Origin: Alphaproteobacteria bacterium
Lineage (GTDB): Bacteria > Pseudomonadota > Alphaproteobacteria > Reyranellales > Reyranellaceae
Direction: 5' to 3'
Assembly (NCBI GenBank): GCA_016870115.1
Contig: VGCH01000002.1
Location: forward strand, 186,001-250,000
Length of the DNA stretch: 64,000 bases
The notes under the pieces were generated by a model that was given only the letters and a program-made list of their open reading frames with translations, was not told where the DNA came from and made no database searches. Both the position numbers and the translations under genes were made by a program. Positions 55,105 through 64,000 of the stretch are shown here, piece after piece. Every line of letters starts with the position of its first letter. Within the stretch, counting starts at the first letter, position 1.

Positions 55105-57821
55105 TCGGCTCGACCGCGCCGGCCAAGACCGCGATCCTGCCGGAGGGCGGGCGCGACTTCCTGCTGCGTCGGCTCTACGAGCTGGTGGGCATTGCGGCCG
55201 CCTTCGGCGGCACGCTCCTGCTGCTGGCGCTATTCACCTACAACCCGACCGACCCGTCCCTGAACCACGCTACCGGGCGGTCGCCCACCAACCTGATGGG
55301 CCTGCCCGGGGCCTACCTCGCCGATGTGCTGCTGCAGACCTTCGGTCTCGCGATCTTCCTGGTCCCAGTGTCGATCATCACCTGGGGAGTCCGCATGGCG
55401 CGCACGCACCATCTCGGCTTCTTCGGGTTGCGACTGTCGCTTCTGCTGTTGGCGCTGCTCCTGATGGCGGTTGCGATGGTCGGGCTGGGCGATGTCGGTT
55501 CGGCCGCGACCCATGCCGGCGCCGGTGGCCTGGTCGGGCTGGCGCTGGTCGGCCGGTTCCGCGAGCTGCTCCTCACCCATTCCAGCGGCACCGCGCTGGC
55601 AGTGATCGAGCCGGCCTGCGCCGCCCTTGCGCTGATCGCGATGGCGCCGGCGCTCGGCATGAACCGGACGGATCTGCCGCTGATCTTCCGCATCCTGCGC
55701 GCGCCCTTCATCGGCGCAGTCTGGCTGGGGCGGGCAGCGATCGGGCTGTGGCGCGGCAAGCCCAAGCCGCTCGACGAGGCGGGCGAGCCGCCGGCGCCGC
55801 CGATCGGCTACGCCGAAATTCCCGGCGAGATCGATGCCAGCCAGTACGATCCGGCGCGCTTCCAGCCGATCCCCGAAGAGGGCGTGCCCCTGCCGCCGCG
55901 CGACTCGCTGATGGTTGACGCGCCCTTCGCACCGATCGAGCGCGCGCCCGGCGAGATTCCGCCGGCACCGGCGCCGGACGCTGTCCCGGCGGAGGATCGC
56001 ACGTTGTTCGACCGTCTTGTGGGACGTCGCATCGAGCCGGTCCTGGGCCGCCCGCGGATCGCCGAGCTGCCGCCTGAGGCGAGTGACACCGGCTCCCGCG
56101 CGTCCGTGGAGCCGCCGATCGCCGTGGCCGACCGCGCGGCGACGACGCCTGACGTCGATGACAATCCGTTCGTGCCCGACGCGCCGGCGGTCGACGATGT
56201 GGTCGCTGCAGGCGCTCGCAAGATCGTGCCGCGGCGCAATGCCAGCCTGCCCGCCGGCAAGCGTGCCCAGCGCGCGGGCCAGCGTGAGCTCGACCTCGCT
56301 ACGGGCGAATATCGCTTGCCGCCCCTCGACATCCTCGCCCAGCCGTCGCGCGTGCAGGGCACGCCGCAGATCGACGAAGAGGCGCTGGAACAGAACGCCC
56401 GTCTGCTCGAGACGGTCCTCGATGACTTCGGGGTCAAGGGCCAGATCGTGAAGGTGCGCCCCGGCCCCGTCGTCACGCTCTACGAGCTGGAGCCGGCACC
56501 CGGCACCAAGTCCAGCCGGGTGATCGGACTCGCTGACGATATCGCCCGCTCGATGAGCGCGGTCTCGGCGCGCGTGGCCACGGTGCCCGGTCGCAACGTC
56601 ATCGGCATCGAGCTGCCGAATGCGCGGCGCGAGACCGTGTATCTGCGCGAGCTCCTGTCCACCCGTCAATACGAGGACACCCGGCTTAACCTGCCGCTGG
56701 CCCTGGGCAAGGACATTGGCGGCGATCCGGTGATCGCCGATCTCGCGCGCATGCCGCATCTGCTGATCGGTGGCACCACGGGTTCCGGAAAGTCGGTCGC
56801 CGTCAACACGATGATCCTGTCGCTGCTCTACCGGCTGCCGCCGGAGCGCTGCCGCTTCATCATGATCGACCCCAAGATGCTGGAGCTCAGCGTCTACCAG
56901 GACATCCCGCACCTCCTCACCCCGGTCGTCACGGAGCCGCGCAAGGCGATCGTGGCGCTGAAGTGGGTGGTGCGCGAGATGGAGGATCGCTATCGCGCGA
57001 TGAGCGCGTTCGGCGTGCGCAACATCGCGGGCTACAACGAGAAGCTGGTGGAGACGGCGCGCAAGGGCGAGACGCTCACCCGCAAGGTGCAGACCGGTAT
57101 CGATCCGGAGACTCGCCGCCCGATCTTCGAGGAAGAGGAGATCGACCTCACGCCGCTGCCCTTCATCGTGGTCATCATCGACGAGATGGCCGACTTGATG
57201 CTGGTCGCCGGCAAGGAGATCGAGGCCGCCGTGCAGCGCCTGGCACAGATGGCGCGCGCCGCCGGCATTCACGTCGTGATGGCGACCCAGCGGCCTTCAG
57301 TTGACGTGATCACCGGCACCATCAAGGCGAACTTCCCGACCCGCATTTCTTTCCAGGTCACCTCGCGCATCGATAGCCGCACCATCCTGGGTGAGCAGGG
57401 CGGCGAGCAGCTGCTCGGCCAGGGCGACATGCTGTACATGGCCGGCGGCGGCAAGATCGCGCGCGTGCACGGTCCTTTCGTGAGCGATGGCGAGGTCGAG
57501 GAGGTGGTGCGCCACCTGCGCGCCCAGGCGGCGCCATCCTACATCGACGCCGTCACCGATGATCCCGAGGCTGGCGAGGGCGGCGACGCGCCGGGTGGCG
57601 GCGAGGAGGGCGAGAGCGACCAGCTCTACGATCAGGCCGTGGCGCTGGTGGCCCGCGAGCGCAAGTGCAGCACCAGCTTCATCCAGCGCTATCTGCAGAT
57701 CGGCTACAACCGCGCGGCGCGCATCGTCGAGCGCATGGAGCGCGAGGGCGTGGTGAGTGCCGCCAACCATGTCGGCAAGCGCGAAGTGCTCGCGCGCGAC
57801 ATCGACGACCGCGAGCGCTGA
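55095..57821 (+). CDS. ftsK: DNA translocase FtsK
   Basis: The 908-residue septal DNA pump moves the chromosome terminus during division and activates XerCD. The N-terminal ~200 residues hold four membrane helices, followed by a proline/acid-rich linker to ~residue 400 and the RecA-like motor. Walker A is [10 protein letters not shown] near residue 560, Walker [12 protein letters not shown], then the [22 protein letters not shown] arginine region and the C-terminal gamma winged helix ([24 protein letters not shown]). This ATG was chosen by family length. No strong SD precedes it. Confidence 0.93.
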   Translation: MALIGSTAPAKTAILPEGGRDFLLRRLYELVGIAAAFGGTLLLLALFTYNPTDPSLNHATGRSPTNLMGLPGAYLADVLLQTFGLAIFLVPVSIITWGVRMARTHHLGFFGLRLSLLLLALLLMAVAMVGLGDVGSAATHAGAGGLVGLALVGRFRELLLTHSSGTALAVIEPACAALALIAMAPALGMNRTDLPLIFRILRAPFIGAVWLGRAAIGLWRGKPKPLDEAGEPPAPPIGYAEIPGEIDASQYDPARFQPIPEEGVPLPPRDSLMVDAPFAPIERAPGEIPPAPAPDAVPAEDRTLFDRLVGRRIEPVLGRPRIAELPPEASDTGSRASVEPPIAVADRAATTPDVDDNPFVPDAPAVDDVVAAGARKIVPRRNASLPAGKRAQRAGQRELDLATGEYRLPPLDILAQPSRVQGTPQIDEEALEQNARLLETVLDDFGVKGQIVKVRPGPVVTLYELEPAPGTKSSRVIGLADDIARSMSAVSARVATVPGRNVIGIELPNARRETVYLRELLSTRQYEDTRLNLPLALGKDIGGDPVIADLARMPHLLIGGTTGSGKSVAVNTMILSLLYRLPPERCRFIMIDPKMLELSVYQDIPHLLTPVVTEPRKAIVALKWVVREMEDRYRAMSAFGVRNIAGYNEKLVETARKGETLTRKVQTGIDPETRRPIFEEEEIDLTPLPFIVVIIDEMADLMLVAGKEIEAAVQRLAQMARAAGIHVVMATQRPSVDVITGTIKANFPTRISFQVTSRIDSRTILGEQGGEQLLGQGDMLYMAGGGKIARVHGPFVSDGEVEEVVRHLRAQAAPSYIDAVTDDPEAGEGGDAPGGGEEGESDQLYDQAVALVARERKCSTSFIQRYLQIGYNRAARIVERMEREGVVSAANHVGKREVLARDIDDRER

Positions 57822-57823
57822 GT

Positions 57824-58558
57824 TCAGCCTCCGATCAGGTCGGCCAGCCGGTGAATGGTGCGGTCGGGTGCGATATGCGTCGCGCCGGCCGGCAAGCCCT
57901 GGCGGTCGGGATCGTAGAAAATGCCGGCCATGCCGAGACGCTGCGGCGCGGCGACCTCCCATTCGGGGTTGTCGCCCACCATCCAGGCCTCGCCGGGCGC
58001 GACGCCCAGCCGTTCCAGGGCATGAACATAGACCCGATGTTCCGGCTTGCCGGCGCCGAACTCACCCTCGATCTGGATGTGGTCGAAGCGCGCAACGAGG
58101 TCGAAGCGTTCGACCTTGGCGCGCTGAGGCTCAGCCGCGCCATTGGTGATGAGCGCGAGCCGAACGCCGGCTGCTCGCAGCGCGTCCACTGTCGCAAGCG
58201 CATCGGGATAGAGCCGATATTCTTCGCGTCGCATGTCAGTGAAGGCGTCCGCGACCTGATCGGCCAGCCCCTCGTCGGGTCGCCCCAGCCGGGCGAGCGC
58301 GCGTCGAAGCGAGAGGCGGCGCGCTCCGGGGATGTCGAGCCGCCAGCGCGCTGCCGCCTCGGAGTCGGACCAGAAGGCGCGGGCCTCCTCCATCACCGCT
58401 GCGCGCAACCGCTCGATCGCCGCTCCGTCGGGCGCCGCGAGGGGCACGGCGAAGCGGGTCAGCAGACGCGTCCAAGCCTCGGCGGGCTGGGCATAGGCGC
58501 GGATCAGCGTGTCGTCGAGATCGAACAGAATCGCGCGCGGAAGCGGGCGGGAACTCAA
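57824..58558 (-). CDS. HAD-family hydrolase, YjjG/pyrimidine nucleotidase type
   Basis: The 244-residue hydrolase has motif I LFDLDDTLIRAY, motif II LALITNGAA, motif III Lys in GEFGAGKPEHRVY and motif IV MVGDNPEWEV. The cap between motifs I and II suits subfamily HAD-IA. It may dephosphorylate nucleotides or other phosphates. The start is TTG at 58558, overlapping the lpoA-like stop (TTGA), as in phoB. The gene converges with ftsK at a 2-base gap. Confidence 0.87.
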   Translation of the reverse strand: MSSRPLPRAILFDLDDTLIRAYAQPAEAWTRLLTRFAVPLAAPDGAAIERLRAAVMEEARAFWSDSEAAARWRLDIPGARRLSLRRALARLGRPDEGLADQVADAFTDMRREEYRLYPDALATVDALRAAGVRLALITNGAAEPQRAKVERFDLVARFDHIQIEGEFGAGKPEHRVYVHALERLGVAPGEAWMVGDNPEWEVAAPQRLGMAGIFYDPDRQGLPAGATHIAPDRTIHRLADLIGG

Positions 58559-59727
58559 TTGACCGGCCGCACGAAGCTCGAGGGAGCCGGGCCGACCACC
58601 CGCGAGCGGTCGCCCTGGATTTCGATCACCGCGAGGGCGCGCTCAACTCGTCCATCGGGAAAGAATCGGAACGCGCCATCGATCCCCGCCCAACCGTTGG
58701 GGTTGGAAAGCGCCTGGGCGCTGAAGTCGCCACCCGGACGCACCCGCGCCAGCTGACCGGCGAGCGACACCGCGTCGTAGGCGATGGTTGCCAGTCGATG
58801 CGGCGGCCGGCCGTAGGTGGCGATGAAGCGCCGCTCGAAATCTGCCCGTCGGGCCGGGTCGGGAGCCGCGTACCAGGCGCCGCGCAGCAGCGACTCGCTG
58901 CCCACGCGCTGCACGTCCCAGACCCCGGTGCCGATGTACTGCGTCGCGCGGTTGTCGAGGCCGGCGGTGGCAAGTGCGGTGAGCGCCGCCGAGAGGCGCG
59001 GTGGTGGTACCGGAACCAGGACGGCGATCCGGTCCGAGCCCTTGGCGGTCGCGGCCAACCGGCGTGCCGGCGTGCCGAGATCCAGACCCTCGGCGTCGAA
59101 CAGCTCGATCGCGACCACCTCCGCCCCTCGCGCGGTTGCGTGGGTTTCGAGCGTCCGTGCCATCTGGTCGCCATAGGGCGTGTTGGGTGCGAACGCCGCG
59201 AAGCGCTTGATTCCCGCCTGCAGGGCGTGATCGATGACGCGGCGAACCTGCGGCGGGGCGGCGATGCCCATGACCCAGACCCCGGCCTGACCGACGCTTT
59301 CGTCGTTGGAGAAGGCGATGACGTTCGCGCCGCCCTGGGCGACGGCGGGCGCCAGCGCCGCAGCCGAGGCGCCAAAAAGTGGACCCAACACCAGTGACGC
59401 ACCCTCCGCGCGAGCCTTGCGATAGGCCTCCAACGCCGCCTCGGCGCTCTCGCCGCTGTCGTAGACCGAGAGCGCGAGCTCGCGGCTCGCGCCATCGAAC
59501 AGGGCAAGTTCGGCGGCCTGTTGGAGCGACTGGCCGAGCGGTGCCAACCGGCCCGACAGAGGCAGCAGGACGGCGATCCGCGCCTTGCCGCTGGTCGTCG
59601 TGGCCGGCCCGGTCCGGACCGTCGCCGTCGCGGTTGGCGTGGGTGGCGTGGTAGCTTGCGGTGGTGCGCTGGCACAGGCGGCCATCAAGAGGGCCGTGGC
59701 AAGGAGCGCTATCGAGGACAAACGCAT
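58555..59727 (-). CDS. LpoA-like penicillin-binding protein activator (lipoprotein)
   Basis: This 390-residue protein has a lipoprotein signal peptide with Cys18 (LLMAAC) and a Type I periplasmic-binding-like fold: IAVLLPLSGRLAPLGQSLQQAAELALFD at the start, LVLGPLFG, IGTGVWD and a FERRFIATYGRPPHRLA-AYDAV region. LpoA-type proteins stimulate PBP1A peptidoglycan synthesis. Placement before rsmI, yraN and gshB is conserved. Its ATG (59727) shares the bases CATG with the divergent rsmI start. Confidence 0.85.
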   Translation of the reverse strand: MRLSSIALLATALLMAACASAPPQATTPPTPTATATVRTGPATTTSGKARIAVLLPLSGRLAPLGQSLQQAAELALFDGASRELALSVYDSGESAEAALEAYRKARAEGASLVLGPLFGASAAALAPAVAQGGANVIAFSNDESVGQAGVWVMGIAAPPQVRRVIDHALQAGIKRFAAFAPNTPYGDQMARTLETHATARGAEVVAIELFDAEGLDLGTPARRLAATAKGSDRIAVLVPVPPPRLSAALTALATAGLDNRATQYIGTGVWDVQRVGSESLLRGAWYAAPDPARRADFERRFIATYGRPPHRLATIAYDAVSLAGQLARVRPGGDFSAQALSNPNGWAGIDGAFRFFPDGRVERALAVIEIQGDRSRVVGPAPSSFVRPVN

Positions 59728-60664
59728 GGGCACGGGGCTCCGGCGGCCGGCGGGATCGAGAAACGGGACGGGCGCCCAAGCTACCGACGCCGGCGCGGCG
59801 AGTAAACCGCGCTCGGCGGGCGAGCCCCCTGCGCCAGGACTGCACATTGTCGGGACGCCAATCGGCAATCTGGGTGACATCACGCTTCGGGCGCTGACGG
59901 TCTTGCGTGGCGTGGACCTCATTGCCTGCGAGGACACCCGCGTTTTCGCCAAGCTCGCTGCCGCCCATGGCATCGCTGCACCCACGATCGCCTACGCCGA
60001 TGCGACTCGCGCCCGTACCGAGCCGCGAGTCCTGGCGGCGCTGGCCGAGGGCAAGCGGGTGGCGCTGGTGAGCGACGCCGGCATGCCCCTGGTATCCGAT
60101 CCCGGCTACCCGCTCGTCCGCGCGGCGATCGAGCGCGGCCACCCGGTGAGCGTCGCGCCCGGTCCGTCGGCGCCGCTCGCCGCGCTGGCGCTGTCCGGCC
60201 TGCCGAGCGAGCGGTTCCTGTTCGCCGGCTTTTTGCCCACCAAGTCGGGTGAACGACGGCGCGCCATCGGCGAGTTGGCGGCGATCCCCGCGACGCTCCT
60301 GTTCTTCGAGGCGCCGCACCGGCTGCCGGAGTCGCTCGCCGATCTCACCGACCTCCTGGGGCCTCGGCCGGCGGCCGTCGCGCGCGAACTCACCAAGCTG
60401 TTTGAGGAGGTGCGTCGCGCCCCGCTCGATGCACTGGCACGACACTACGCCGAGCACCCCGACATACGGGGTGAGATCGTCGTCGTGGTGGCACCGCCCG
60501 GCGACTCGCAGCCCGCCGATGCCGCCGAGATCGATCGGGCGCTTGGCGAGGCGATGCACTCTGCCAGCCTGCGCGACGCGGCCGCGGAAGTGGCGGCCCG
60601 CTTCGGTCGGCCCCGTCGCGAGGTCTATGCGCGGGCGCTTGAGCTCAAGCGGTCGCAGGAATGA
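59726..60664 (+). CDS. rsmI: 16S rRNA (cytidine1402-2'-O)-methyltransferase RsmI
   Basis: This ~312-residue tetrapyrrole-methylase-fold enzyme has HIVGTPIGNLGDITLRAL near the start, CEDTRVFAKL, VSDAGMPLVSDPGYPLVRA and the GFLPTKSGERRR region of RsmI. ATG 59726 is the only start that fits, although it gives a disordered ~40-residue N-terminal extension. It is divergent from the lpoA-like gene with overlapping start codons. It overlaps yraN by four bases (ATGA). Confidence 0.92.
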   Translation: MGTGLRRPAGSRNGTGAQATDAGAASKPRSAGEPPAPGLHIVGTPIGNLGDITLRALTVLRGVDLIACEDTRVFAKLAAAHGIAAPTIAYADATRARTEPRVLAALAEGKRVALVSDAGMPLVSDPGYPLVRAAIERGHPVSVAPGPSAPLAALALSGLPSERFLFAGFLPTKSGERRRAIGELAAIPATLLFFEAPHRLPESLADLTDLLGPRPAAVARELTKLFEEVRRAPLDALARHYAEHPDIRGEIVVVVAPPGDSQPADAAEIDRALGEAMHSASLRDAAAEVAARFGRPRREVYARALELKRSQE

Positions 60665-61020
60665 ACGGGCGGCGCCAGCGCGCCGAGCGGCGCGGGCGGC
60701 TTGCCGAGTGGCGCGCCGCATGGCGGCTGCGGCTCGCGGGCTACCGCATTCTCGCCCGTCGCTTTCGCACCCGGGCCGGCGAGATCGATCTGGTGGCACG
60801 CAAGGGGCGGCTGCTCGCGTTCGTCGAGGTCAAGGCGCGCGCCGACCGTGCGCGCGCAGCCGAGGCGGTGGGGGAAGCCCAGATGCGGCGCATCGCGCGC
60901 GCTGCCGAACTGTTCATGGCGCGCCATCCGCGCTATGCCGAGTGCTCTGTGCGGTTCGACGCGGTGCTGGTTGACGGGCTGTGGCCCGAACACATCCGCG
61001 ATATCTGGAGACCTTCTTGA
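60661..61020 (+). CDS. yraN: UPF0102 protein YraN (nuclease-like)
   Basis: This 119-residue protein has the restriction-endonuclease-like core of the family: AGYRILARRFRTRAGEIDLVARKGRLLAFVEVKAR, giving the G-x-I-D-L-V...V-E-V-K catalytic pattern. Family members are presumed nucleases in DNA metabolism, often beside rsmI. The start overlaps rsmI (ATGA) and the TGA overlaps the next start (TTGA). Confidence 0.9.
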   Translation: MNGRRQRAERRGRLAEWRAAWRLRLAGYRILARRFRTRAGEIDLVARKGRLLAFVEVKARADRARAAEAVGEAQMRRIARAAELFMARHPRYAECSVRFDAVLVDGLWPEHIRDIWRPS

Positions 61021-61898
61021 AGGCGACCGTCACCTTCGCCTCGCGCCTCGCCGATTGGGATCCGGGCCCCGACCCGCTCTTGAGGCGGCTATGGGCGATG
61101 TGCACCGGCGATGGCCGTGAGCTCGATGTGCTGGAGGTCGGTCTCACGCTCGCCGCGCTCCGCCGCGGTGGTCGCGCCGATCTCGCGCCTTATCGCGAGC
61201 AGGTTCGGGCGATGTCCGCGGCGGTCGCTGATCTGGTGCGACGTCGCGGCGCCGGGCCGGAGCGGCTGGGCGAGATCCTGGCCGGTGCCTATGCCCTGCG
61301 CGGCGATCGCGAGACCTACGACGACCCGGCCAACGCCGACTTGATCGATGTGCTGGAACGCAAGCGCGGCCTGCCCGTGGCGCTCGCGATCATCTACATG
61401 CACGTCGCGCGCGACCAGGGCTGGGAGGCAGTGGGGACGGCGTTCCCCCGGCATTTTCTCATCCGCATCGGGATCGACGGCGCCCGGCACCTCGTGGATC
61501 CCTTCCATGACGGCGCGGCCCCCGATGGCGCGGAGTTGAAGACCTTGGCCGGTCGCGTGCTGGGCCGGGAGACCGCGCTTGATCCGGCGTTTCTCGATCC
61601 GGTGCTTGATCGGGATGTCGTCCTGCGGCTGGAAAACAATCACTGCCTGCGCGCCGGGCAGGCGGGCGACCAGGCTGAGGTCGCGGCCTCGTTGGCACGC
61701 ATGGTGGCGATGTCCCCCGATAGCGCCGAACTGCTGGTGGCCGCGGCCGAAGCGGAGATCGCGCTCGACCGCCGCCGCGCCGCGTTGCGCTACCTCGAAC
61801 GGTTGGAGGCGCTCCTCGAAAGCTGGCCGGGCGCCCCGGAGAGGCTGCGTCAGCGCGCCCACGACCTGTTGCGCGAACAGAAGCGGGGGCTTAACTGA
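61017..61898 (+). CDS. SirB1/transglutaminase-like protein with TPR
   Basis: The 293-residue product begins at TTG 61017, which overlaps the yraN stop (TTGA); a GTG at 60981 in the same frame would extend 12 residues into yraN. The SirB1 domain shows [31 protein letters not shown] and [14 protein letters not shown], with a further DPFHDG. The C-terminal part (~200-290) has helical TPR-like units ([30 protein letters not shown]). The conserved Cys of transglutaminases is not evident. Function is unknown. Confidence 0.85.
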   Translation: MKATVTFASRLADWDPGPDPLLRRLWAMCTGDGRELDVLEVGLTLAALRRGGRADLAPYREQVRAMSAAVADLVRRRGAGPERLGEILAGAYALRGDRETYDDPANADLIDVLERKRGLPVALAIIYMHVARDQGWEAVGTAFPRHFLIRIGIDGARHLVDPFHDGAAPDGAELKTLAGRVLGRETALDPAFLDPVLDRDVVLRLENNHCLRAGQAGDQAEVAASLARMVAMSPDSAELLVAAAEAEIALDRRRAALRYLERLEALLESWPGAPERLRQRAHDLLREQKRGLN

Positions 61899-61929
61899 GG
61901 TTGAGGCTAAGGCTATTCGAGGAACCGGC

Positions 61930-62892
61930 ATGAAGCTCGTCGTCGCCATCCAGATGGACCATGTTTCCACCATCGACATCGATGGCGACTCGACGTTTGT
62001 GCTGGGTCTCGAGGCGCAGCGCCGCGGCTATCCCCTGTGGCACTACACGCCGGCCGATCTCGCGTTTCGCGACCGCAAGGTGATCGCGCGGGCGCAGCCC
62101 ATGACGCTGCGCCGCGAGAAGGGCAACCACTTCACCCTGGGCGAGCCGAAGGTTCTGGACCTCGCAACGACCGATGTGGTCCTGCTGCGCCAGGATCCGC
62201 CGTTCGACATGTCCTACATCACCACGACACATCTTCTCGAACACATCCACCCGAAGACCTTGGTGGTGAACGACCCGGCGAGTGTGCGCAACGCCCCGGA
62301 GAAGCTGTTCGTGACGCATTTTGAAGGGGTGATGCCACCCACGCTGATCGCATCGGACGCGCGTCAGATCCGGGCGTTCCGCGATGAGCACAAGGACATC
62401 ATCCTGAAGCCGCTGTTCGGCAATGGCGGCGCCGGTGTCTTCCGCGTTCGGCCCGACGACGAGAACTTCAATTCGCTGCTGGAGATGTTCTCCCAGCGCA
62501 GCCGCGAGCCGGTGATCGCCCAGCGCTATCTTCCCGAGGTGCGCAAGGGTGACAAGCGCATCATTCTGATCGACGGCGAGCCGGTCGGCGCGATCGATCG
62601 CGTGCCGGCAGATGGCGAGGCCCGCTCCAACATGCATGTGGGCGGCAAGGCGGTGAAGGCGAGCCTCAGCAAGCGCGACCGCGAGATCTGCGACATCATC
62701 GGCCCGGCCCTGGCCGAGCGCGGTCTGCTTTTCGTCGGTATCGACGTCATCGGCGACTGGCTCACCGAGATCAACGTGACCTCGCCGACCGGCCTGCAGC
62801 AGATCGACCGCTTCGACGGTGTTTCGCTGGAGGCCCGCATCTGGGACCGCATCGAGGCGCGTTGGCAGGAAAGCCGCGCGAAGGTCCGATGA
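61930..62892 (+). CDS. gshB: glutathione synthetase
   Basis: This 320-residue ATP-grasp enzyme joins gamma-glutamylcysteine and glycine. [34 protein letters not shown] is the family start; [42 protein letters not shown] and the C-terminal [13 protein letters not shown] are typical. The stop overlaps the ankyrin gene start (ATGA). gshA is not in the window. Confidence 0.95.
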   Translation: MKLVVAIQMDHVSTIDIDGDSTFVLGLEAQRRGYPLWHYTPADLAFRDRKVIARAQPMTLRREKGNHFTLGEPKVLDLATTDVVLLRQDPPFDMSYITTTHLLEHIHPKTLVVNDPASVRNAPEKLFVTHFEGVMPPTLIASDARQIRAFRDEHKDIILKPLFGNGGAGVFRVRPDDENFNSLLEMFSQRSREPVIAQRYLPEVRKGDKRIILIDGEPVGAIDRVPADGEARSNMHVGGKAVKASLSKRDREICDIIGPALAERGLLFVGIDVIGDWLTEINVTSPTGLQQIDRFDGVSLEARIWDRIEARWQESRAKVR

Positions 62893-63443
62893 TCCGTCGC
62901 GCGCTCCTCACCTGTGGTCTGGCGGCGCTGGCGGCGCCCGCCGCCGCGCAGATCGATTTTCTCAACGCCAAGCCGATCCTGCGCGCCGTCCGCGAGGGCG
63001 ATGCCGAGAAGGTCCGTCAGTTCCTGTTGCGCGGCGAGAGCCCGAACCAGGTCGATGTCCTCGCGCAACCGCTGCTCGTTGCCGCGACAGTCGCCGGCCA
63101 TATCGCGGTCGTCGAGGTGTTGCTGAAGGGCGGCGCGGTCCCCGACTCGCTCGATCGCGACGGTGCCAGCGCGCTCCTGCGTGCCGCCGAGCGCAACGAC
63201 ACCGAGATCGCGGACATGCTGCTGCAACGCGGTGCCAAGCCCAGCTTGCAGAACCGCCAGGGGACGACCGCCCTGATGCTCGCCGCGCGCAACGGCAACG
63301 TCGATCTCGTGCGCATGCTGCTGCAGCGCCGCGCCGATCCCAACGTGCCCGACTTCACCGGTCGAACGGCGCTCACCTGGGCGCGCCAGAGCGGTCGCGC
63401 GGCGGTCGAGTCCGTCTTGCGCCAGGCTGGCGGGCGCGAGTGA
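62889..63443 (+). CDS. exported ankyrin-repeat protein
   Basis: The 184-residue protein starts at ATG 62889 overlapping gshB (ATGA). A signal peptide ([18 protein letters not shown]) is followed by about four ankyrin repeats ([86 protein letters not shown]). It is likely a periplasmic protein-binding module. Its last bases overlap a GTG start of arfB (GTGA). Confidence 0.88.
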   Translation: MIRRALLTCGLAALAAPAAAQIDFLNAKPILRAVREGDAEKVRQFLLRGESPNQVDVLAQPLLVAATVAGHIAVVEVLLKGGAVPDSLDRDGASALLRAAERNDTEIADMLLQRGAKPSLQNRQGTTALMLAARNGNVDLVRMLLQRRADPNVPDFTGRTALTWARQSGRAAVESVLRQAGGRE

Positions 63444-63445
63444 CC

Positions 63446-63877
63446 ATGCGGCCCGGCGCGCCGCTTCGCGTGACGCCCACCATCTCCATCGATCCGGCCG
63501 AGTTGGAGGAGAGCTTCGTGCGCGCCGACGGCCCCGGCGGCCAGCATGTCAACAAGACCGCGAGTGCGGTCCAACTGCGCTTTGACGTGCGCGGCTCGCT
63601 CTCGCTGCCCGACGTGGTGCGGGCGCGGCTGGAGCGGCTGGCCGGCCGGCGGCTCGGCGCCGACGGCTTCATCACCATCGTTGCGCGCGAGGGTCGGAGC
63701 CAGTGGCGCAACCGAGCCGATGCGCGCGCAAGGCTTGTCGCCCTGATCGCCGAAGCCGCGCGTCCGCCGGCCCGACGCGTGCCGACCCGCACACCCAGAT
63801 CGAGCAAGCTCAGGCGCCTTGACGACAAGAAGCGACGTGGCGCGCTCAAGGCAACCCGCCGCGCCTCCGACGAGTGA
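63446..63877 (+). CDS. arfB: ribosome-rescue peptidyl-tRNA hydrolase ArfB (YaeJ)
   Basis: This 143-residue protein has the class I release-factor GGQ domain (ESFVRADGPGGQHVNKTASAVQLRF) and a basic C-terminal tail (RTPRSSKLRRLDDKKRR) that enters the empty mRNA channel of stalled ribosomes. It releases nascent chains without an A-site codon. The ATG at 63446 or a GTG at 63440 overlapping the previous stop (GTGA) could be the start; the two differ by two residues. Confidence 0.92.
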   Translation: MRPGAPLRVTPTISIDPAELEESFVRADGPGGQHVNKTASAVQLRFDVRGSLSLPDVVRARLERLAGRRLGADGFITIVAREGRSQWRNRADARARLVALIAEAARPPARRVPTRTPRSSKLRRLDDKKRRGALKATRRASDE

Positions 63878-64000
63878 TGCCCCGAGTCGCGCGACGCTGG
63901 CTCGCTGTTGGCGTCAATCTCGGCGCGGCCGGGCTAGCCGTTCTTGCCTTCGCGCTCTGGCGGTCTGCGTCGATGCCGACGCAGGAGAGCGTCACCGGCG
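63877..64000 (+). CDS. N-terminal fragment of an unidentified membrane protein
   Basis: ATG 63877 overlaps the arfB stop by one base (TGATG). The 41 residues seen hold an Arg-rich start and one hydrophobic helix (WLAVGVNLGAAGLAVLAFALW). The window ends inside the gene, so no family can be given. Confidence 0.6.
   Translation, partial: MPRVARRWLAVGVNLGAAGLAVLAFALWRSASMPTQESVTG

Overview
The window is high-GC chromosomal DNA from a free-living, respiring Gram-negative bacterium, most likely an alphaproteobacterium of Rhodospirillales or Rhizobiales type. That placement is inferred from the FnrL-type regulator with a C-x2-C-x7-C cluster, the phoR-pstSCAB-phoU-phoB order, the TorF-like porin beside glnK-amtB, the UbiH/UbiL-type monooxygenase and the lpoA/rsmI/yraN/gshB neighbourhood. 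Genes are packed tightly and many cistrons overlap by four bases (NTGA). I see no rRNA, prophage, insertion sequence or CRISPR array.

1-4.6 kb: end of a dipeptide-type ABC permease, an AtzG-like/AtzE-like amidase pair, a frameshifted small repeat protein, and a minus-strand group (lipoprotein, DUF4864 protein, EamA exporter). 4.9-8.1 kb: tRNA-Arg(ACG), a chimeric DegT/CapD sugar-gene remnant, an SDR-like protein without the catalytic Tyr, and an Fnr-type regulator. 8.2-9.8 kb: a universal stress protein behind an FNR box and two unrecognised small genes. 10.1-18.8 kb: one peptide-type ABC transporter operon with two permeases, three tandem paralogous binding proteins and two ATPases.

18.8-24.2 kb: minus-strand run HAD, acyl-CoA carboxyltransferase, recX, ArsC-like protein, a membrane cyclase with a [2Fe-2S] domain, and a TPR protein. 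24.3-28.6 kb: TetR regulator, an SxtJ-like/DUF5989/carbamoyltransferase module, and rlmN. 28.7-34.5 kb: catalase-like protein, methyltransferase, hydrolase, argG, rhomboid protease, NnrU-like protein. 34.6-41.5 kb: the complete phosphate regulon phoR-pstS-pstC-pstA-pstB-phoU-phoB with a Pho box, followed by a Pho-box-like promoter and terminator that could bracket a small RNA.

41.5-50.2 kb: minus-strand moeB/dsrE/adenosine-kinase-like/ampG operon, a Bcr/CflA MFS gene broken by one in-frame stop, a CobW GTPase followed by a WD40 protein, a Ubi-type monooxygenase and a GNAT enzyme. 50.2-54.9 kb: nitrogen module with a TorF-like porin divergent from two consecutive glnK-amtB pairs, the first behind a strong sigma-54 promoter. 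55-64 kb: ftsK, HAD hydrolase, lpoA-like lipoprotein, rsmI, yraN, SirB1-like protein, gshB, ankyrin protein, arfB and the start of an unidentified membrane protein.

Three genes in the window are visibly broken (about 2.09, 5.8 and 45.4 kb). Sequence or assembly error and genuine decay cannot be separated from one sequence.
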